A stretch of DNA of 64,000 nt, taken from NCBI RefSeq assembly GCF_019400745.1, contig NZ_WJIB01000003.1, positions 186,001 through 250,000 of the forward strand. Direction: 5' to 3'. Below are positions 8,721 through 17,834 of this stretch, piece after piece. Numbering within the stretch: position 1 is the stretch's first letter; every line of letters starts with the position of its first letter. The notes below the pieces were generated by a model. It was not told the origin of the DNA, ran no database searches, and saw nothing but the letters and a program-made list of their open reading frames with translations. The position numbers were made by a program, and so were the translations under genes. The stretch is from Cohnella sp. CFH 77786. Lineage in GTDB: Bacteria > Bacillota > Bacilli > Paenibacillales > Paenibacillaceae.

Positions 8721-9890
8721 ATGGCGCCGTCTGTAGAGGACGCCGGATTCTGGCAACGGTTGAAGGAAGAGATGGTTTCCGCCGCGCCCGGCCTTGGGAT
8801 CGACAAGATCGGGGTGGCGTCGGCCGATCCTTTTACCGCGCTCAAGGAGCGGTTGGTGAAACACCGCGAATTGGGGTACGAATCGGGGTTCGAAGAGCCG
8901 GATCTGGACAAGCGGACGGATCCGGCCTTGCTGTTCCCGGAGCCCCGTACGATTCTGTCCATTGCCGTCGCCTATCCTTCCAAGCTCAAGGGGGCGCCGG
9001 CCTCGGAGCCGGGAAAGCGGCGGGGGATTCTGTCGCGTTCCGCATGGGGAGAGGATTACCACCCTGTGCTGCGCCGCCGGCTGGAGAGGCTCGCGGCTTG
9101 GCTGAAGGAGCGCGTCCCGAAAGCTCGGTTTCTGTCGATGGTCGACACGGGGGCGCTGGCGGACCGCGCGGTGGCCGAACGGGCCGGTATCGGCTGGAGC
9201 GGGAAAAACTGCTCCATCATCACGCCCGAGTTCGGCTCCTGGGTGTATTTGGGCGAGATGATCACGGATTTGCCGCTGCCCCCCGACCGGGCGGTCGAGG
9301 ACGGATGCGGGGACTGCACCATTTGCATCGATGCCTGTCCGACCGGAGCGCTCGTCGGCCCCGGTCAGCTCAACGCCCAGCGCTGCATCTCTTACGTCAC
9401 CCAGACGAAAGGGATCGTCGAGGAAGAGATGATGCTCAAAATCGGGAACCGGCTGTACGGCTGCGACACTTGCCAAATCGTCTGTCCGGTGAACAAAGGC
9501 GTCGATTTCCGGCATCACGAGGAGCTGCTTCCCGATCCGGAGGTGGCCAAGCCGCTGCTTCGGCCGCTGCTCCGCATGGGCAACCGGGAGTTCAAGGAGA
9601 AATTCGGGGCCAGCGCGGCGGCATGGCGGGGGCGCAAGCCGATCCAGCGGAACGCGCTCATCGGTCTCGGCAACTTCCGCGATGCCGAATCCGTGCCGGA
9701 CGTGGCGCGCGTGCTCCAAGAGGATCCGCGGCCGGAGCTGCGGGCGACGGCCGCTTGGGCTCTGGGCCGCATCGGGGGGGAAGAGGCGGCCGAAGCGGTG
9801 GAGCGTGCGCTGGCATCGGAAACGGACGCTTCCGTACGTGAGGCGCTGGAGCGCGCGGCCGCCCGAAACGGGACGGCTTACGCCCCGTAA
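8721..9890 (+). CDS. queG: epoxyqueuosine reductase
   Basis: Cobalamin-dependent iron-sulfur enzyme that reduces epoxyqueuosine to queuosine in tRNA wobble position 34. Seen: N-terminal catalytic domain with DTGALADRAVAERAGIGW, two 4Fe-4S cysteine clusters (CGDCTICIDACPTGA near 196-207 and CDTCQIVCPVN near 244-252), and a C-terminal HEAT-like repeat region from about 310. The 389-residue length fits the long form. AGGAGGG lies 8 bases before ATG. It follows signal peptidase by 20 bases and is probably in the same operon. Confidence 0.95.
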   Translation: MAPSVEDAGFWQRLKEEMVSAAPGLGIDKIGVASADPFTALKERLVKHRELGYESGFEEPDLDKRTDPALLFPEPRTILSIAVAYPSKLKGAPASEPGKRRGILSRSAWGEDYHPVLRRRLERLAAWLKERVPKARFLSMVDTGALADRAVAERAGIGWSGKNCSIITPEFGSWVYLGEMITDLPLPPDRAVEDGCGDCTICIDACPTGALVGPGQLNAQRCISYVTQTKGIVEEEMMLKIGNRLYGCDTCQIVCPVNKGVDFRHHEELLPDPEVAKPLLRPLLRMGNREFKEKFGASAAAWRGRKPIQRNALIGLGNFRDAESVPDVARVLQEDPRPELRATAAWALGRIGGEEAAEAVERALASETDASVREALERAAARNGTAYAP

Positions 9891-9980
9891 TGTCGAATGC
9901 GGTAAAGGACTGTCGAAGTTCCCCCGATTACGCTAGAATAGAATCATCAGACCCTGCGGGGATCGGGAGAGAAGAGTTCA

Positions 9981-11003
9981 ATGAGACTGATTGACATTGA
10001 GTCGGTAGAGCCGGGGCAGCATTTGGGGAAAACGATCTTTTCCGCGAACGGAACGGTGCTGCTTTCCTCGGGGGTGCAACTGACCGTTTTCATGATCAGT
10101 ACCTTGAAACGTCTCGGCGTGACGGCGATCTATATCGACGATCCGCAATTCCGCGACGTCGAGATCGAGGACCTGCTGTCCGAGGAAACCAAACGCGCCG
10201 TCATCAACCAAATGTCGGAGACGTTCGAGGCGCTGCGTTCCGGCAAGGAGTTCAGCACGAAAGCGATCAGCCAGACGATCGACCAGCTGCTGGACGACGT
10301 CATGCGCAATTCGGGCGTGGCGGTGCATCTATCCGATATCCGGACGGCGGACAATGCCGCGTACGTGCACGCGATGAACGTGTGCATGCTGTCCACGCTG
10401 ATCGGCCTGAACATGGGACTAAACATGATCCAGCTCAAAGAACTCAGCATCGGAGCGCTGCTGCACGACATCGGCAAGCTGAACGCCCCGGAGATCCAGG
10501 AGGGGCGGATGCATCATGCATGGCGCGGCTTCGAAATGATCAAAATGAAGCGGGAATTCAGCCTCCTCATTGCCCACGTGGCGTTCCAGCATCACGAAGC
10601 CGTCGACGGAACCGGCCTCCCGAGGGGCATTACCGGCGACGAGATCCATCCGTACGCCAAGATCGTAGCCGTTGCGAACGCCTATGACAACCTGCTCTCC
10701 CGGTCAGAGTCCGGCCGCCCGATGCTTCCGCACGAAGCATGCGAGCATCTCAACGCCTTGTCCGGAACGAAGCTGGACCACGAAGCGCTGACTCAGTTCA
10801 TGAGGATCGTGTCGATCTATCCCAACGGCATTTCGGTCAAGCTCTCCAACCGCAAAATCGGCGTCGTCGTGGGTCAGCACCGCGGGCTGCCGGGCAGGCC
10901 GGTCGTGAGGGTCTTGAGCCGGGAAGACGAGGATAACGTCGACGCGAAGGAAATCGATTTGGCACAGCATCCGACCCTGTTCATCGAAGCCGTGTTGAAC
11001 TGA
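9981..11003 (+). CDS. HD-GYP domain protein, putative c-di-GMP phosphodiesterase with altered motifs
   Basis: HD-GYP proteins hydrolyse cyclic di-GMP. Seen: an N-terminal ~100 residues resembling the DUF3391-type lead domain, then YVHAMNV, HDIGK (His162-Asp163), HHAWRG and HHEAVDGTGLPRG. Two signature positions differ: GYP reads GLP, and the metal-binding Asp of the usual ADxYDAL motif is Asn (VANAYDNLL). Activity may therefore be changed. It is followed by yneF after a gap of 135 bases. The upstream region has a candidate TAGAAT -10 at 9934-9939 but a poor -35. Confidence 0.88.
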   Translation: MRLIDIESVEPGQHLGKTIFSANGTVLLSSGVQLTVFMISTLKRLGVTAIYIDDPQFRDVEIEDLLSEETKRAVINQMSETFEALRSGKEFSTKAISQTIDQLLDDVMRNSGVAVHLSDIRTADNAAYVHAMNVCMLSTLIGLNMGLNMIQLKELSIGALLHDIGKLNAPEIQEGRMHHAWRGFEMIKMKREFSLLIAHVAFQHHEAVDGTGLPRGITGDEIHPYAKIVAVANAYDNLLSRSESGRPMLPHEACEHLNALSGTKLDHEALTQFMRIVSIYPNGISVKLSNRKIGVVVGQHRGLPGRPVVRVLSREDEDNVDAKEIDLAQHPTLFIEAVLN

Positions 11004-11036
11004 TTCCGGCCCGTTGCCCCGGAGGCGGGGTCTCGT

Positions 11037-11065
11037 TTGCCAGTGGCCGGTTGCCATGCTATCAT
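11037..11065 (+). promoter_or_regulatory. sigma-A promoter ahead of yneF
   Basis: TTGCCA (11037-11042), 17 bases, TATCAT (11060-11065). The predicted leader contains a hairpin CCCTGC...GCAGGG (11079-11108) followed by CTTTATTTT, which looks like a terminator or attenuator before the gene. Confidence 0.6.
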
Positions 11066-11138
11066 GTATGCACGTACCCTGCGGACTCGTGCCTGAGGCG
11101 GCAGGGCTTTATTTTGATTCGGCAGGGGGAAGTTCGAA

Positions 11139-11354
11139 ATGTGGAGTTACATCATCCCGATCATTACGCTGATCGTAGGCGCGGTGATCGGATTCATCGT
11201 CGGCGTCTTCTACTTGCGGAGCCAGCTGACCAAGATGCAGAACGATCCGGAAATGCTGGCCAAGATGGCCAAACAGATGGGCTACAACATGAACAAGCAG
11301 CAGCTTCAGAAAGCCCAGCAAATGATGAAAAACCAAGGCCAGAAACGCCGGTAA
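11139..11354 (+). CDS. yneF: YneF family (UPF0154) membrane protein
   Basis: A 71-residue protein with one N-terminal membrane helix (IIPIITLIVGAVIGFIVGVF) and a charged, Met/Gln/Lys-rich cytosolic tail with NDPEMLAKMAKQMGYN, the hallmark of YneF. The function is unknown across Firmicutes. AGGGGGA stands 8 bases before ATG. It has its own promoter and a possible leader attenuator. folE begins 67 bases downstream and may share the transcript. Confidence 0.9.
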   Translation: MWSYIIPIITLIVGAVIGFIVGVFYLRSQLTKMQNDPEMLAKMAKQMGYNMNKQQLQKAQQMMKNQGQKRR

Positions 11355-11421
11355 GACGGCGGGTTCGGGCCGGCCGGGTCCGGAGGCATAGAGAGGATCC
11401 CGGCGCGAAGGGGGAACGGTC

Positions 11422-12015
11422 GTGGCTGGCGCCAAAGATTACTTGAACGATTACGTTGGAAGAAACCGGGAGAAAATCGAGTCCCATGTGCGCGAAATTC
11501 TGAAGCTGATCGGCGAGGACGTCGAGCGAGAAGGGCTGCTGGAAACGCCGGCTCGCGTGGCGCGGATGTACGAGGAAATATTCGCCGGCTACTCCGTCGA
11601 TCCGCGCGACGTGCTCGGCGTCACATTCGACGAACAGCACGAAGAGCTGGTGATCGTGAAGGACATCGTCTATTACAGCCAGTGCGAGCACCATATGGCG
11701 CCTTTTTTCGGGAAAGCGCACATCGGGTACATCCCGAGCGGCAAAATCGCGGGGCTCAGCAAGCTCGCGCGGCTCGTCGAGGCCGTCACCCGGCGGCTCC
11801 AGGTTCAGGAGCGGATCACCTCCCAGATCGCCGACACTTTGGACGAGGTGCTGCAGCCCCACGGGGTGATGGTCGTCGTCGAAGGAGAGCATCTGTGCAT
11901 GTGCGCGCGGGGGGTCAAAAAGCCGGGAAGCCAGACGGTCACGTCCGCGGTTCGCGGCCAATTCCGGCACAGCGCGGCATTGCGGTCGGAATTCCTGGAG
12001 TTGTTGAAGCGTTGA
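11422..12015 (+). CDS. folE: GTP cyclohydrolase I
   Basis: Converts GTP to dihydroneopterin triphosphate, the first step of folate biosynthesis (and of queuosine precursors in some species). Seen: the zinc-binding Cys in [19 protein letters not shown], the [17 protein letters not shown] helix and the second zinc Cys in [14 protein letters not shown]. 197 residues is standard. The GTG start has GAAGGGGG 8 bases upstream. A terminator follows. Confidence 0.97.
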   Translation: MAGAKDYLNDYVGRNREKIESHVREILKLIGEDVEREGLLETPARVARMYEEIFAGYSVDPRDVLGVTFDEQHEELVIVKDIVYYSQCEHHMAPFFGKAHIGYIPSGKIAGLSKLARLVEAVTRRLQVQERITSQIADTLDEVLQPHGVMVVVEGEHLCMCARGVKKPGSQTVTSAVRGQFRHSAALRSEFLELLKR

Positions 12016-12019
12016 ATCC

Positions 12020-12053
12020 AAGGCATTCTCCGTTCGGGAGGGTGCCTTTATTC
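12020..12053 (+). terminator. intrinsic terminator of folE
   Basis: AAGGCA-TT-CTCC pairs with GGAG-GG-TGCCTT around GTTC and leads into TTTATTC. Confidence 0.8.
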
Positions 12054-12208
12054 GTATGCGAGCGGGGACAGGCGTAGAGGTCCATCATTGCGGGAATACC
12101 AAATTAGCGGAGAAACAGGACGATTCCGGGTATCACGCTCTTGAGGGGGAATCGTCTATGATGGGCATATGCAACGGATACGATTGTACAGAACTGGAGG
12201 CCCTTAGA

Positions 12209-13285
12209 ATGAGTACCGCGAATAAAATCCGCCTCGGCTTGATCGGAGCGGGGAATATCGGCAACGTGCATCTGCAGGAATTCGGCAAATTGCAGGACCA
12301 ATGCGAGTTTACGGCGATTACCGACGCGTATTTGCCCTTGGCGGGGGAACGCGCGGCCCAATACGGGATCCCCTGCGTGGCGTCAACGCCCGAGGAGTTG
12401 ATCATGCGGGACGATGTGGACGCCGTCATCGTGGCGGTGCCGAATCAGGCCCATGCGCCTCTGACGATATTCGCCTTGGAAACGGGCAAACACGTGCTGG
12501 TCGAGAAGCCGATGGGCCTGAACGCCGAAGCGGCGAAGGAGATCGTGCGGGCGCAGAAGCGGACCGGGCTGACGGTGATGGTGGCGCATCAGATGCGATG
12601 GGAGTGGCTGCCTCTCAAAGTCAAGGAGCAAGTTGAGCAGGGGCAGCTGGGCCGCATCTATACGGCCAAAGCAGGCTACATTCGCCGTAAAGGCATTCCG
12701 GGCTGGGGAACCTGGTTTACGCAGCAAGCCCAATCCGGAGGCGGTCCCCTGATCGACATCGGCGTTCACATGCTGGACCTCGCGTTCTTCCTGATGGGAG
12801 AGCCCAAGCCGGTGTCCGTGTATGGCTCGACTTACGCCGAATTCGGTCCCCGCAAGAAAGGAATCGGAACGTGGGGCAAACCGGACTGGAACGGCATCTA
12901 TGACGTGGAGGATTTGGCGACGGCGATCATCAAGATGGAGGACGGCAGCACGCTTACGCTTGAAGTGAGCTGGGCGGTACATACGGATACCGACGACGTG
13001 CCTTTCGTGCGGCTGATGGGCTCCGAAGGAGGCGCCGTTCTTCGAGGGGCGCAAGGCAAGTTCCTGACCGAGAAGTTCGACCAGCCGCTGGAAGCGACGC
13101 TCGTCGAACCGGCCGGCGACGAAGGCTCCCGCGTCCGTCTCAGCCGCCACTTCCTCGAATGCGTGCGGGAAGGCAAGCAGCCTTGGACGTCCGCCGAGAC
13201 GGGGCTGCGCAGCAACTTGATCATCGACGCGATTTACGAATCTTCCCGCACCGGCGGCGAAGTCAAGCTGGATTGGAGCTTGTAG
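12209..13285 (+). CDS. Gfo/Idh/MocA-family NAD(P)-dependent oxidoreductase
   Basis: Predicted sugar or polyol dehydrogenase of 358 residues. Seen: Rossmann motif GLIGAGNIGNVH at residues 10-21, the EKPMGLN segment with the conserved Lys of this family, and GGGPLIDIGVHMLDLAFFLMG with the conserved D-x3-H of the C-terminal domain. The start MSTANKIR is preferred because TGGAGG lies 8 bases upstream; the longer 409-residue reading has no ribosome site. The substrate cannot be named; inositol- or glucose-type sugars are common for the family. Confidence 0.92.
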   Translation: MSTANKIRLGLIGAGNIGNVHLQEFGKLQDQCEFTAITDAYLPLAGERAAQYGIPCVASTPEELIMRDDVDAVIVAVPNQAHAPLTIFALETGKHVLVEKPMGLNAEAAKEIVRAQKRTGLTVMVAHQMRWEWLPLKVKEQVEQGQLGRIYTAKAGYIRRKGIPGWGTWFTQQAQSGGGPLIDIGVHMLDLAFFLMGEPKPVSVYGSTYAEFGPRKKGIGTWGKPDWNGIYDVEDLATAIIKMEDGSTLTLEVSWAVHTDTDDVPFVRLMGSEGGAVLRGAQGKFLTEKFDQPLEATLVEPAGDEGSRVRLSRHFLECVREGKQPWTSAETGLRSNLIIDAIYESSRTGGEVKLDWSL

Positions 13286-13297
13286 AGGAAAGCAATG

Positions 13298-13334
13298 ACG
13301 CTGCCCGGGCGGAACCAGAGGGCAGCGTTTTTTT
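13298..13334 (+). terminator. intrinsic terminator of the Gfo/Idh/MocA gene
   Basis: ACGCTGCCC and GGGCAGCGT form a 9-bp stem followed by seven T. The T run overlaps the stop codon of the convergent GGDEF gene. Confidence 0.87.
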
Positions 13335-14259
13335 ATCGGATCGACCGGGTCTTTTTTTCTCTTTTGTCGGCATACATCCGTTGATCCGCGTCGATGATCA
13401 GTTCATTCAAATTCAGAGGGCTGTCGGGATTGAAATACGACAGGCCCAAGCTTAACGAGAGATGGTAGCTTCGACCGGCGGACTGGTTAAAATCGTCCAG
13501 CTTATGCTTCATTCTCGCGGCGATTTCCTGCTCCAGCGTTTCCGGATTCATCGGAATGAGGGAGTTTTGCGGGAAGATGACCATGAACTCATCCCCGCCC
13601 ATGCGGCCGATCATGTCCGTGCCGTGAAAGACTTCCTTCAGGATACGGGCGGTATCGACCAAAGCCTGATCTCCCGCATGATGGCCGAAGGAATCGTTGA
13701 TCTGCTTCATGCCGTCCATATCCGCGACGACGATGAAATATCCTTTCGTTCCGAGCGTTCCGGCATCGTTCTCCAACAAGGAATAGATGCCCCTCCGGTT
13801 GTACAGCCCCGTCAGCTCGTCGATAATCGACAGGTTATACAGCTTGTCCTGAAGGCGGTTCCGCTCAATCGCATATCGCATCGCGCGCATGATCGTCCCG
13901 CCGTTCACCTGTCCCTTGATCAAATAATCCTGCGCTCCGTACTGCACCGCGCGGATGGCGGTTTGTTCGTCATCGAGCCCGGTCAGGACGACGATCGGAA
14001 CGACCTTCGCCTGGTCGCGCAAAGCTTTGATCGTCTCCAGCCCCTGACTGTCCGGCAGAGAAAGGTCCAGGAGGACGACGTCGAACGTGCTTTCCGACAA
14101 GCGTTCGATTCCGTCTTCCAGCGAATCGGCCCATAGAACGTCAAAATCGGCATGATCCGTTTCGGACATAGCTTCCCGAATCAACCGCGCATCTCCGGGG
14201 TTATCTTCGATCAATAAAACTTTGATGGAAGTGAAGCTCGTTTGTCGGACGTCTCTCAT
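13333..14259 (-). CDS. response regulator with GGDEF domain (diguanylate cyclase)
   Basis: Two-domain protein of 308 residues: receiver domain (about 9-125, LLIEDNPGDARLI, phospho-Asp in VVLLDLSLPDS) and GGDEF domain (about 140-300) with intact active site RMGGDEFMVIF, expected to make cyclic di-GMP when phosphorylated. The product-inhibition site RxxD, five residues before GGDEF, reads HGTD, so feedback inhibition is probably weak. The start MRDVRQ has AGGGAG 10 bases upstream and overlaps the preceding stop as ATGA. Last gene of a five-gene minus-strand unit. Confidence 0.93.
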   Translation of the reverse strand: MRDVRQTSFTSIKVLLIEDNPGDARLIREAMSETDHADFDVLWADSLEDGIERLSESTFDVVLLDLSLPDSQGLETIKALRDQAKVVPIVVLTGLDDEQTAIRAVQYGAQDYLIKGQVNGGTIMRAMRYAIERNRLQDKLYNLSIIDELTGLYNRRGIYSLLENDAGTLGTKGYFIVVADMDGMKQINDSFGHHAGDQALVDTARILKEVFHGTDMIGRMGGDEFMVIFPQNSLIPMNPETLEQEIAARMKHKLDDFNQSAGRSYHLSLSLGLSYFNPDSPLNLNELIIDADQRMYADKREKKTRSIR

Positions 14260-14711
14260 TCGACCCATCTCCCTGGAAGCTTGACAATCGTAAGCCAAAA
14301 ATTTTCCAACGATCTTACAACGCCCAAGAACTGCTCCAAGTCGACCGGTTTGGTGATGTAGCAATTCGCGTGGTGCTCGTAAGCTTTGAGAATATCCTGA
14401 TCCGCTTCGGAGGTCGTCAGGACGATGACCGGAATATGCCTCAGCGCCGGATCCTCCTTGATGACGGCAAGCACTCCGTGGCCGTCGATTTTGGGCAAGT
14501 TCAAATCCAGCAAGATAATGTCCGGCTGAACCGCGCCCTGATACTCGCCTTCGCGCCGAAGATAAGCCAACGCCTGTTCGCCGTCGAGGGCGACGTTCAG
14601 CCGATTGCGGATTTTTCCTTCTTTCAACACCTCGACGATCAGCCTGACATCGCCCGGATTATCCTCCACCAAGAGAATCTCCACGATTTGGTCTAACTTT
14701 CTGTCGGTCAT
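14256..14711 (-). CDS. single-domain response regulator, Rcp1-like
   Basis: CheY-like receiver of 151 residues without output domain: acidic pocket LLVEDNPGD, phospho-Asp in IILLDLNLPKIDG, Thr/Ser switch in VLTTSEAD and Lys in YITKPVD. The wording is that of Rcp1-type receivers, which usually pair with phytochrome-like kinases. It overlaps the kinase gene by ATGA at its 5' end and the GGDEF gene by ATGA at its 3' end, so the three are translationally coupled. It may act as a phosphate shuttle or sink between kinase and cyclase (inference). Confidence 0.92.
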   Translation of the reverse strand: MTDRKLDQIVEILLVEDNPGDVRLIVEVLKEGKIRNRLNVALDGEQALAYLRREGEYQGAVQPDIILLDLNLPKIDGHGVLAVIKEDPALRHIPVIVLTTSEADQDILKAYEHHANCYITKPVDLEQFLGVVRSLENFWLTIVKLPGRWVE

Positions 14712-16513
14712 TGATCCATGCTCCTTCTATCCGGAAGAGTGAAGTAGAAAGTCGTGAAAACTCCCGGCACCGACTCCACCCATATTTTCCCTCCATGACG
14801 TTCCACGATTTTTTTGCATATCGATAAACCGATTCCGGTGCCCGGGTATTTCGTTTTGTTGTGCAGCCTCTGGAAGATTTGAAAAATTTTATCCCGATAC
14901 TTCGGATCCAAGCCGATACCGTTGTCGCGAACCGAAAATAACCATTCTTCCTCCCGGAGCTCGGCTGCGATATGGATGACAGGCGCGCGGGCCGGATCGC
15001 AAAACTTGATCGCGTTGCCGATCAGGTTCTGAAGCAGCTGGGCGACCTGCGTGGAGTCGGCCGTAATCGTCGGCATCGGGTCATGCGTGATCGTCGCGCC
15101 GTTCTCCTTCGCGGCCTGCTGCAGATTAGCCAGAACGTGCTGCAGGACGACCTCGGAATCGACGGGTTTGAATGCTTTTCCCTTCGTTCCGACTCTGGAG
15201 AAGGCCAATAAATCGTTGATCAGATTTTGCATCCGGTGCGCGCCGTCCGAGGCGTAGTGAATAAAATCATCCGCATCCTGATCCAAGCGCCCCTTATACC
15301 GTTTTTCGAGCAACTGAACGTAACTGGCGACCATCCGCAGCGGCTCCTGCAAATCGTGAGAGGCCACGTAAGCGAATTGCTCCAGCTCCGCGTTCGAACG
15401 GCTGAGCTCCTCCGACTGCAGGGTGAGCGCTTCGTTTTTGTTTCGGATCGTTTGAGACATCCGATTAAATGCCTCGCAGAGTCTTACTAGTTCGACAGGA
15501 GCCGACGCAATTCCTTCGTATTCGACTTTGAAATCGTAGTCTCCCCATTCCAACCGATGAACTCCCTTTAGCAAATGCTGAATGGGGCGTTCGATGCTCG
15601 AAGAGATTCTCAGCATGAGAAAGGCCCCGAGAGCCAGAACAAGGAACGTAATCAGGCTAACGATCACGAGTTGCGTATAGAAGGGGCGAAAAACCTCATT
15701 GACCTCGATTTCGCTGACCGCGATCCATTTTTTATGGAAGACGAACTGATAAGTTCCGAGTACCTTCTTGCCGTGGTAATTCGTATACACCGAAGTCGAG
15801 AGATCTTCAAGAAGCGCCCGATTCAAAATTTCGCTGTTCACTTTCGATTCCAAGCGCTTTCGGCTTTCCGAAAATCTCGATTCCGTGATCATTTGGCCGC
15901 CGCGGTCGATCAAGTAAGATTCGCCGCTTGCGCCGTTGCGGAATTGCGCCATCAGTTGGTCGATCGAGCGGAGCGAAACGGAGCCGAATACGACGCCCGA
16001 GAATCTTCCTGCCGAGTCCCGCACGGGAGATGAAAACAGAATGGTAGGTTGTCCGGAAACCTTCCCGATCACGACGTCGGAGATGTATTCTTTTCCTTTG
16101 GCCGCTTCTTCGAAATAGGTCCGGTCCGAGAAATACGCGCCGAGCTGGTTCCCCGTGCTGAATTCGACGATTCCGTCCCCGCCCGCGAACGAAACCGATT
16201 CAAACTCCCTTTGATTGGAGGCGAAGAAGGCAAGGTCCTTCTCCAGATCAGGGAGATCCCCTTGCTCGGCCGACTGAAGATTCGCCAGATTCCGAATTTC
16301 CGCCGCACGCGCGGAAAACCAGTTATCGATGACCGTTTGCTGAACCGCACCGTTCTTCCTCATCGAACCGATGACGTTTTGCTCGGTCTGGCTGTACTCC
16401 GCCAAGATGTAGGAGCCGGTGATCAGCAGTCCGACCATCAGCACCAGGAAAATGCCGAAAAACCGCAACCGCGCTTTTAACGTCTTAAGCACAAACCATC
16501 GCGAGATCCACAC
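14708..16513 (-). CDS. membrane sensor histidine kinase with Cache domain
   Basis: 601 residues. Two membrane helices (about 16-38 and 280-302) enclose an extracellular Cache-type sensor (double-Cache size, about 240 residues). A HAMP linker follows, then HisKA with ASHDLQEPLRMV, and HATPase with NAIKF, DNGIGLDPKY and GTGIGLSICKKIVERHGG. The phytochrome-like HisKA fits the Rcp1-like partner next door. The start is GTG with GAGGAC about 10 bases upstream. It begins 13 bases after the binding-protein stop, so that lipoprotein may deliver a ligand to the Cache domain (inference). Confidence 0.92.
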   Translation of the reverse strand: MWISRWFVLKTLKARLRFFGIFLVLMVGLLITGSYILAEYSQTEQNVIGSMRKNGAVQQTVIDNWFSARAAEIRNLANLQSAEQGDLPDLEKDLAFFASNQREFESVSFAGGDGIVEFSTGNQLGAYFSDRTYFEEAAKGKEYISDVVIGKVSGQPTILFSSPVRDSAGRFSGVVFGSVSLRSIDQLMAQFRNGASGESYLIDRGGQMITESRFSESRKRLESKVNSEILNRALLEDLSTSVYTNYHGKKVLGTYQFVFHKKWIAVSEIEVNEVFRPFYTQLVIVSLITFLVLALGAFLMLRISSSIERPIQHLLKGVHRLEWGDYDFKVEYEGIASAPVELVRLCEAFNRMSQTIRNKNEALTLQSEELSRSNAELEQFAYVASHDLQEPLRMVASYVQLLEKRYKGRLDQDADDFIHYASDGAHRMQNLINDLLAFSRVGTKGKAFKPVDSEVVLQHVLANLQQAAKENGATITHDPMPTITADSTQVAQLLQNLIGNAIKFCDPARAPVIHIAAELREEEWLFSVRDNGIGLDPKYRDKIFQIFQRLHNKTKYPGTGIGLSICKKIVERHGGKIWVESVPGVFTTFYFTLPDRRSMDQ

Positions 16514-16526
16514 GGGGCGTCCGTCC

Positions 16527-17813
16527 TCAATCCAAGATTAGGGTCGATTTGTCTTTGGTGTAGTTTTGATCCGCTTCCTTCAGTTCGTCCTCCAACGTTT
16601 TTCCTTCGAGAATCCGCTGAAGCGCGGCATTGATGGAGGCGTTCGCGGAATCCGTGAACAGATGGCCCGGATTGATGGAAGTCGGGTGAACCTGCAAGGC
16701 CTTCTGCACGTCCTTCATCGCCGGATTCGTATACTCCGCGATCACGTCTTTGAAGGCGGACAGAGCGAGGTTCCGGCTGTAAATGGCCAGCATGTCTTTA
16801 TCCAGCAGAAGGGACAACAGGTATTTCGACTGCGCCCGGTATGCGGTCTTGGCATTGATCGCGACCTGCTTGTCCGGCGCCGCGGCCATGACCGATTTGC
16901 CGTTCCGGTCGGGCAAGGCGAAGAAGCCGAGGCGGAAGCCGGTCGTCTTGCTGTCCACCACGCCGGGCGTCCAGCTGCCCATCAGCTGCATCGCGCCTTT
17001 TCCTTCGATGAATTGCAGGGTGGATTGGTCGTAACCGATTTGAAGGGCATCGGGATTGAAATAGCCGCCATGCGCGAGCTGCGCGAATTTCTCGATGGCG
17101 TCGCGGACTTCGGGACCGTCGATCTTCGTTTTCCCTTCATACAGATCCGTTTCGAAGTTCGGGTTGCTCAGAAACTCCGACGTCGCGGCGATCGGCAGAT
17201 AAACCCCCTGAATGGTCCACGTATCCTTGAACCCGCCCGTGATCGGCGACAGGCCCGCCTTCTTGATCGCTTGGCAGACGGCGATGAATTCGTCCCAGGT
17301 TTGGGGGACTTGCAGGTTCAGGTTTTCGAAGATTTGCTTGTTGTAATACACCCCGAAGGTGCTGACGTCTAAAGCGGCGCCGTACGTTTTCCCTTTGTAC
17401 GCGACCGCCTGCCTGGCGGAATCGATCATCCGGTCCACCCATGGCTGATCCGATAAATCGAGCAAATAACCCTCTTTGGCATAGGTCTTGATCTTCTGGT
17501 TGAAAATGATATCCGCCGCTTTCCCCGATTTCAGCTGCTGATCCGTCGTTTCGGCAAACGATTTCTCATCGAGCTTATCCCACTGGATCGAAGCGTTCGG
17601 ATACTTCTCCTTGAACTTCCGTTCTACCGCGGCAAAGTAACCGTTCTTGTCCTCGGCCCAATAGGAGACGCGCAAGTGGAAGGGTTCGTCCGTTCGCTCT
17701 GCCTGCGTGCCGCCGTTCGGCGAGGCGGGCTGCTTATCCGTCTTAGCGCATCCTGCGGCGGCGGTTAAGACGCTTAACAGAACCAATATAGAAACCCATT
17801 TGAATGTTTTCAT
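16527..17813 (-). CDS. extracellular solute-binding lipoprotein, sugar type
   Basis: Family 1 ABC-type solute-binding protein of 428 residues. Signal peptide with lipobox LTAAAGC anchors it to the outer face of the membrane. The mature part has the usual ADIIFNQKIKTYAKEGYLLDLS and FGVYYNKQIFENL blocks. No permease or ATPase gene is near; its neighbours are a secreted carbohydrate-type protein (21 bases upstream) and a Cache kinase (13 bases downstream). A role as a sensing co-receptor rather than importer is inferred from this context; it could also lend ligand to a distant transporter. Confidence 0.9.
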   Translation of the reverse strand: MKTFKWVSILVLLSVLTAAAGCAKTDKQPASPNGGTQAERTDEPFHLRVSYWAEDKNGYFAAVERKFKEKYPNASIQWDKLDEKSFAETTDQQLKSGKAADIIFNQKIKTYAKEGYLLDLSDQPWVDRMIDSARQAVAYKGKTYGAALDVSTFGVYYNKQIFENLNLQVPQTWDEFIAVCQAIKKAGLSPITGGFKDTWTIQGVYLPIAATSEFLSNPNFETDLYEGKTKIDGPEVRDAIEKFAQLAHGGYFNPDALQIGYDQSTLQFIEGKGAMQLMGSWTPGVVDSKTTGFRLGFFALPDRNGKSVMAAAPDKQVAINAKTAYRAQSKYLLSLLLDKDMLAIYSRNLALSAFKDVIAEYTNPAMKDVQKALQVHPTSINPGHLFTDSANASINAALQRILEGKTLEDELKEADQNYTKDKSTLILD

Positions 17814-17834
17814 GCTCGCTGCACCATCTTCCCG

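Noticed and set aside
9903..9929. sigma-D (motility) promoter before the HD-GYP gene
   Set aside because: TAAA and CCCGATTA are 16 bases apart rather than 15 and match only partly; too weak to claim.
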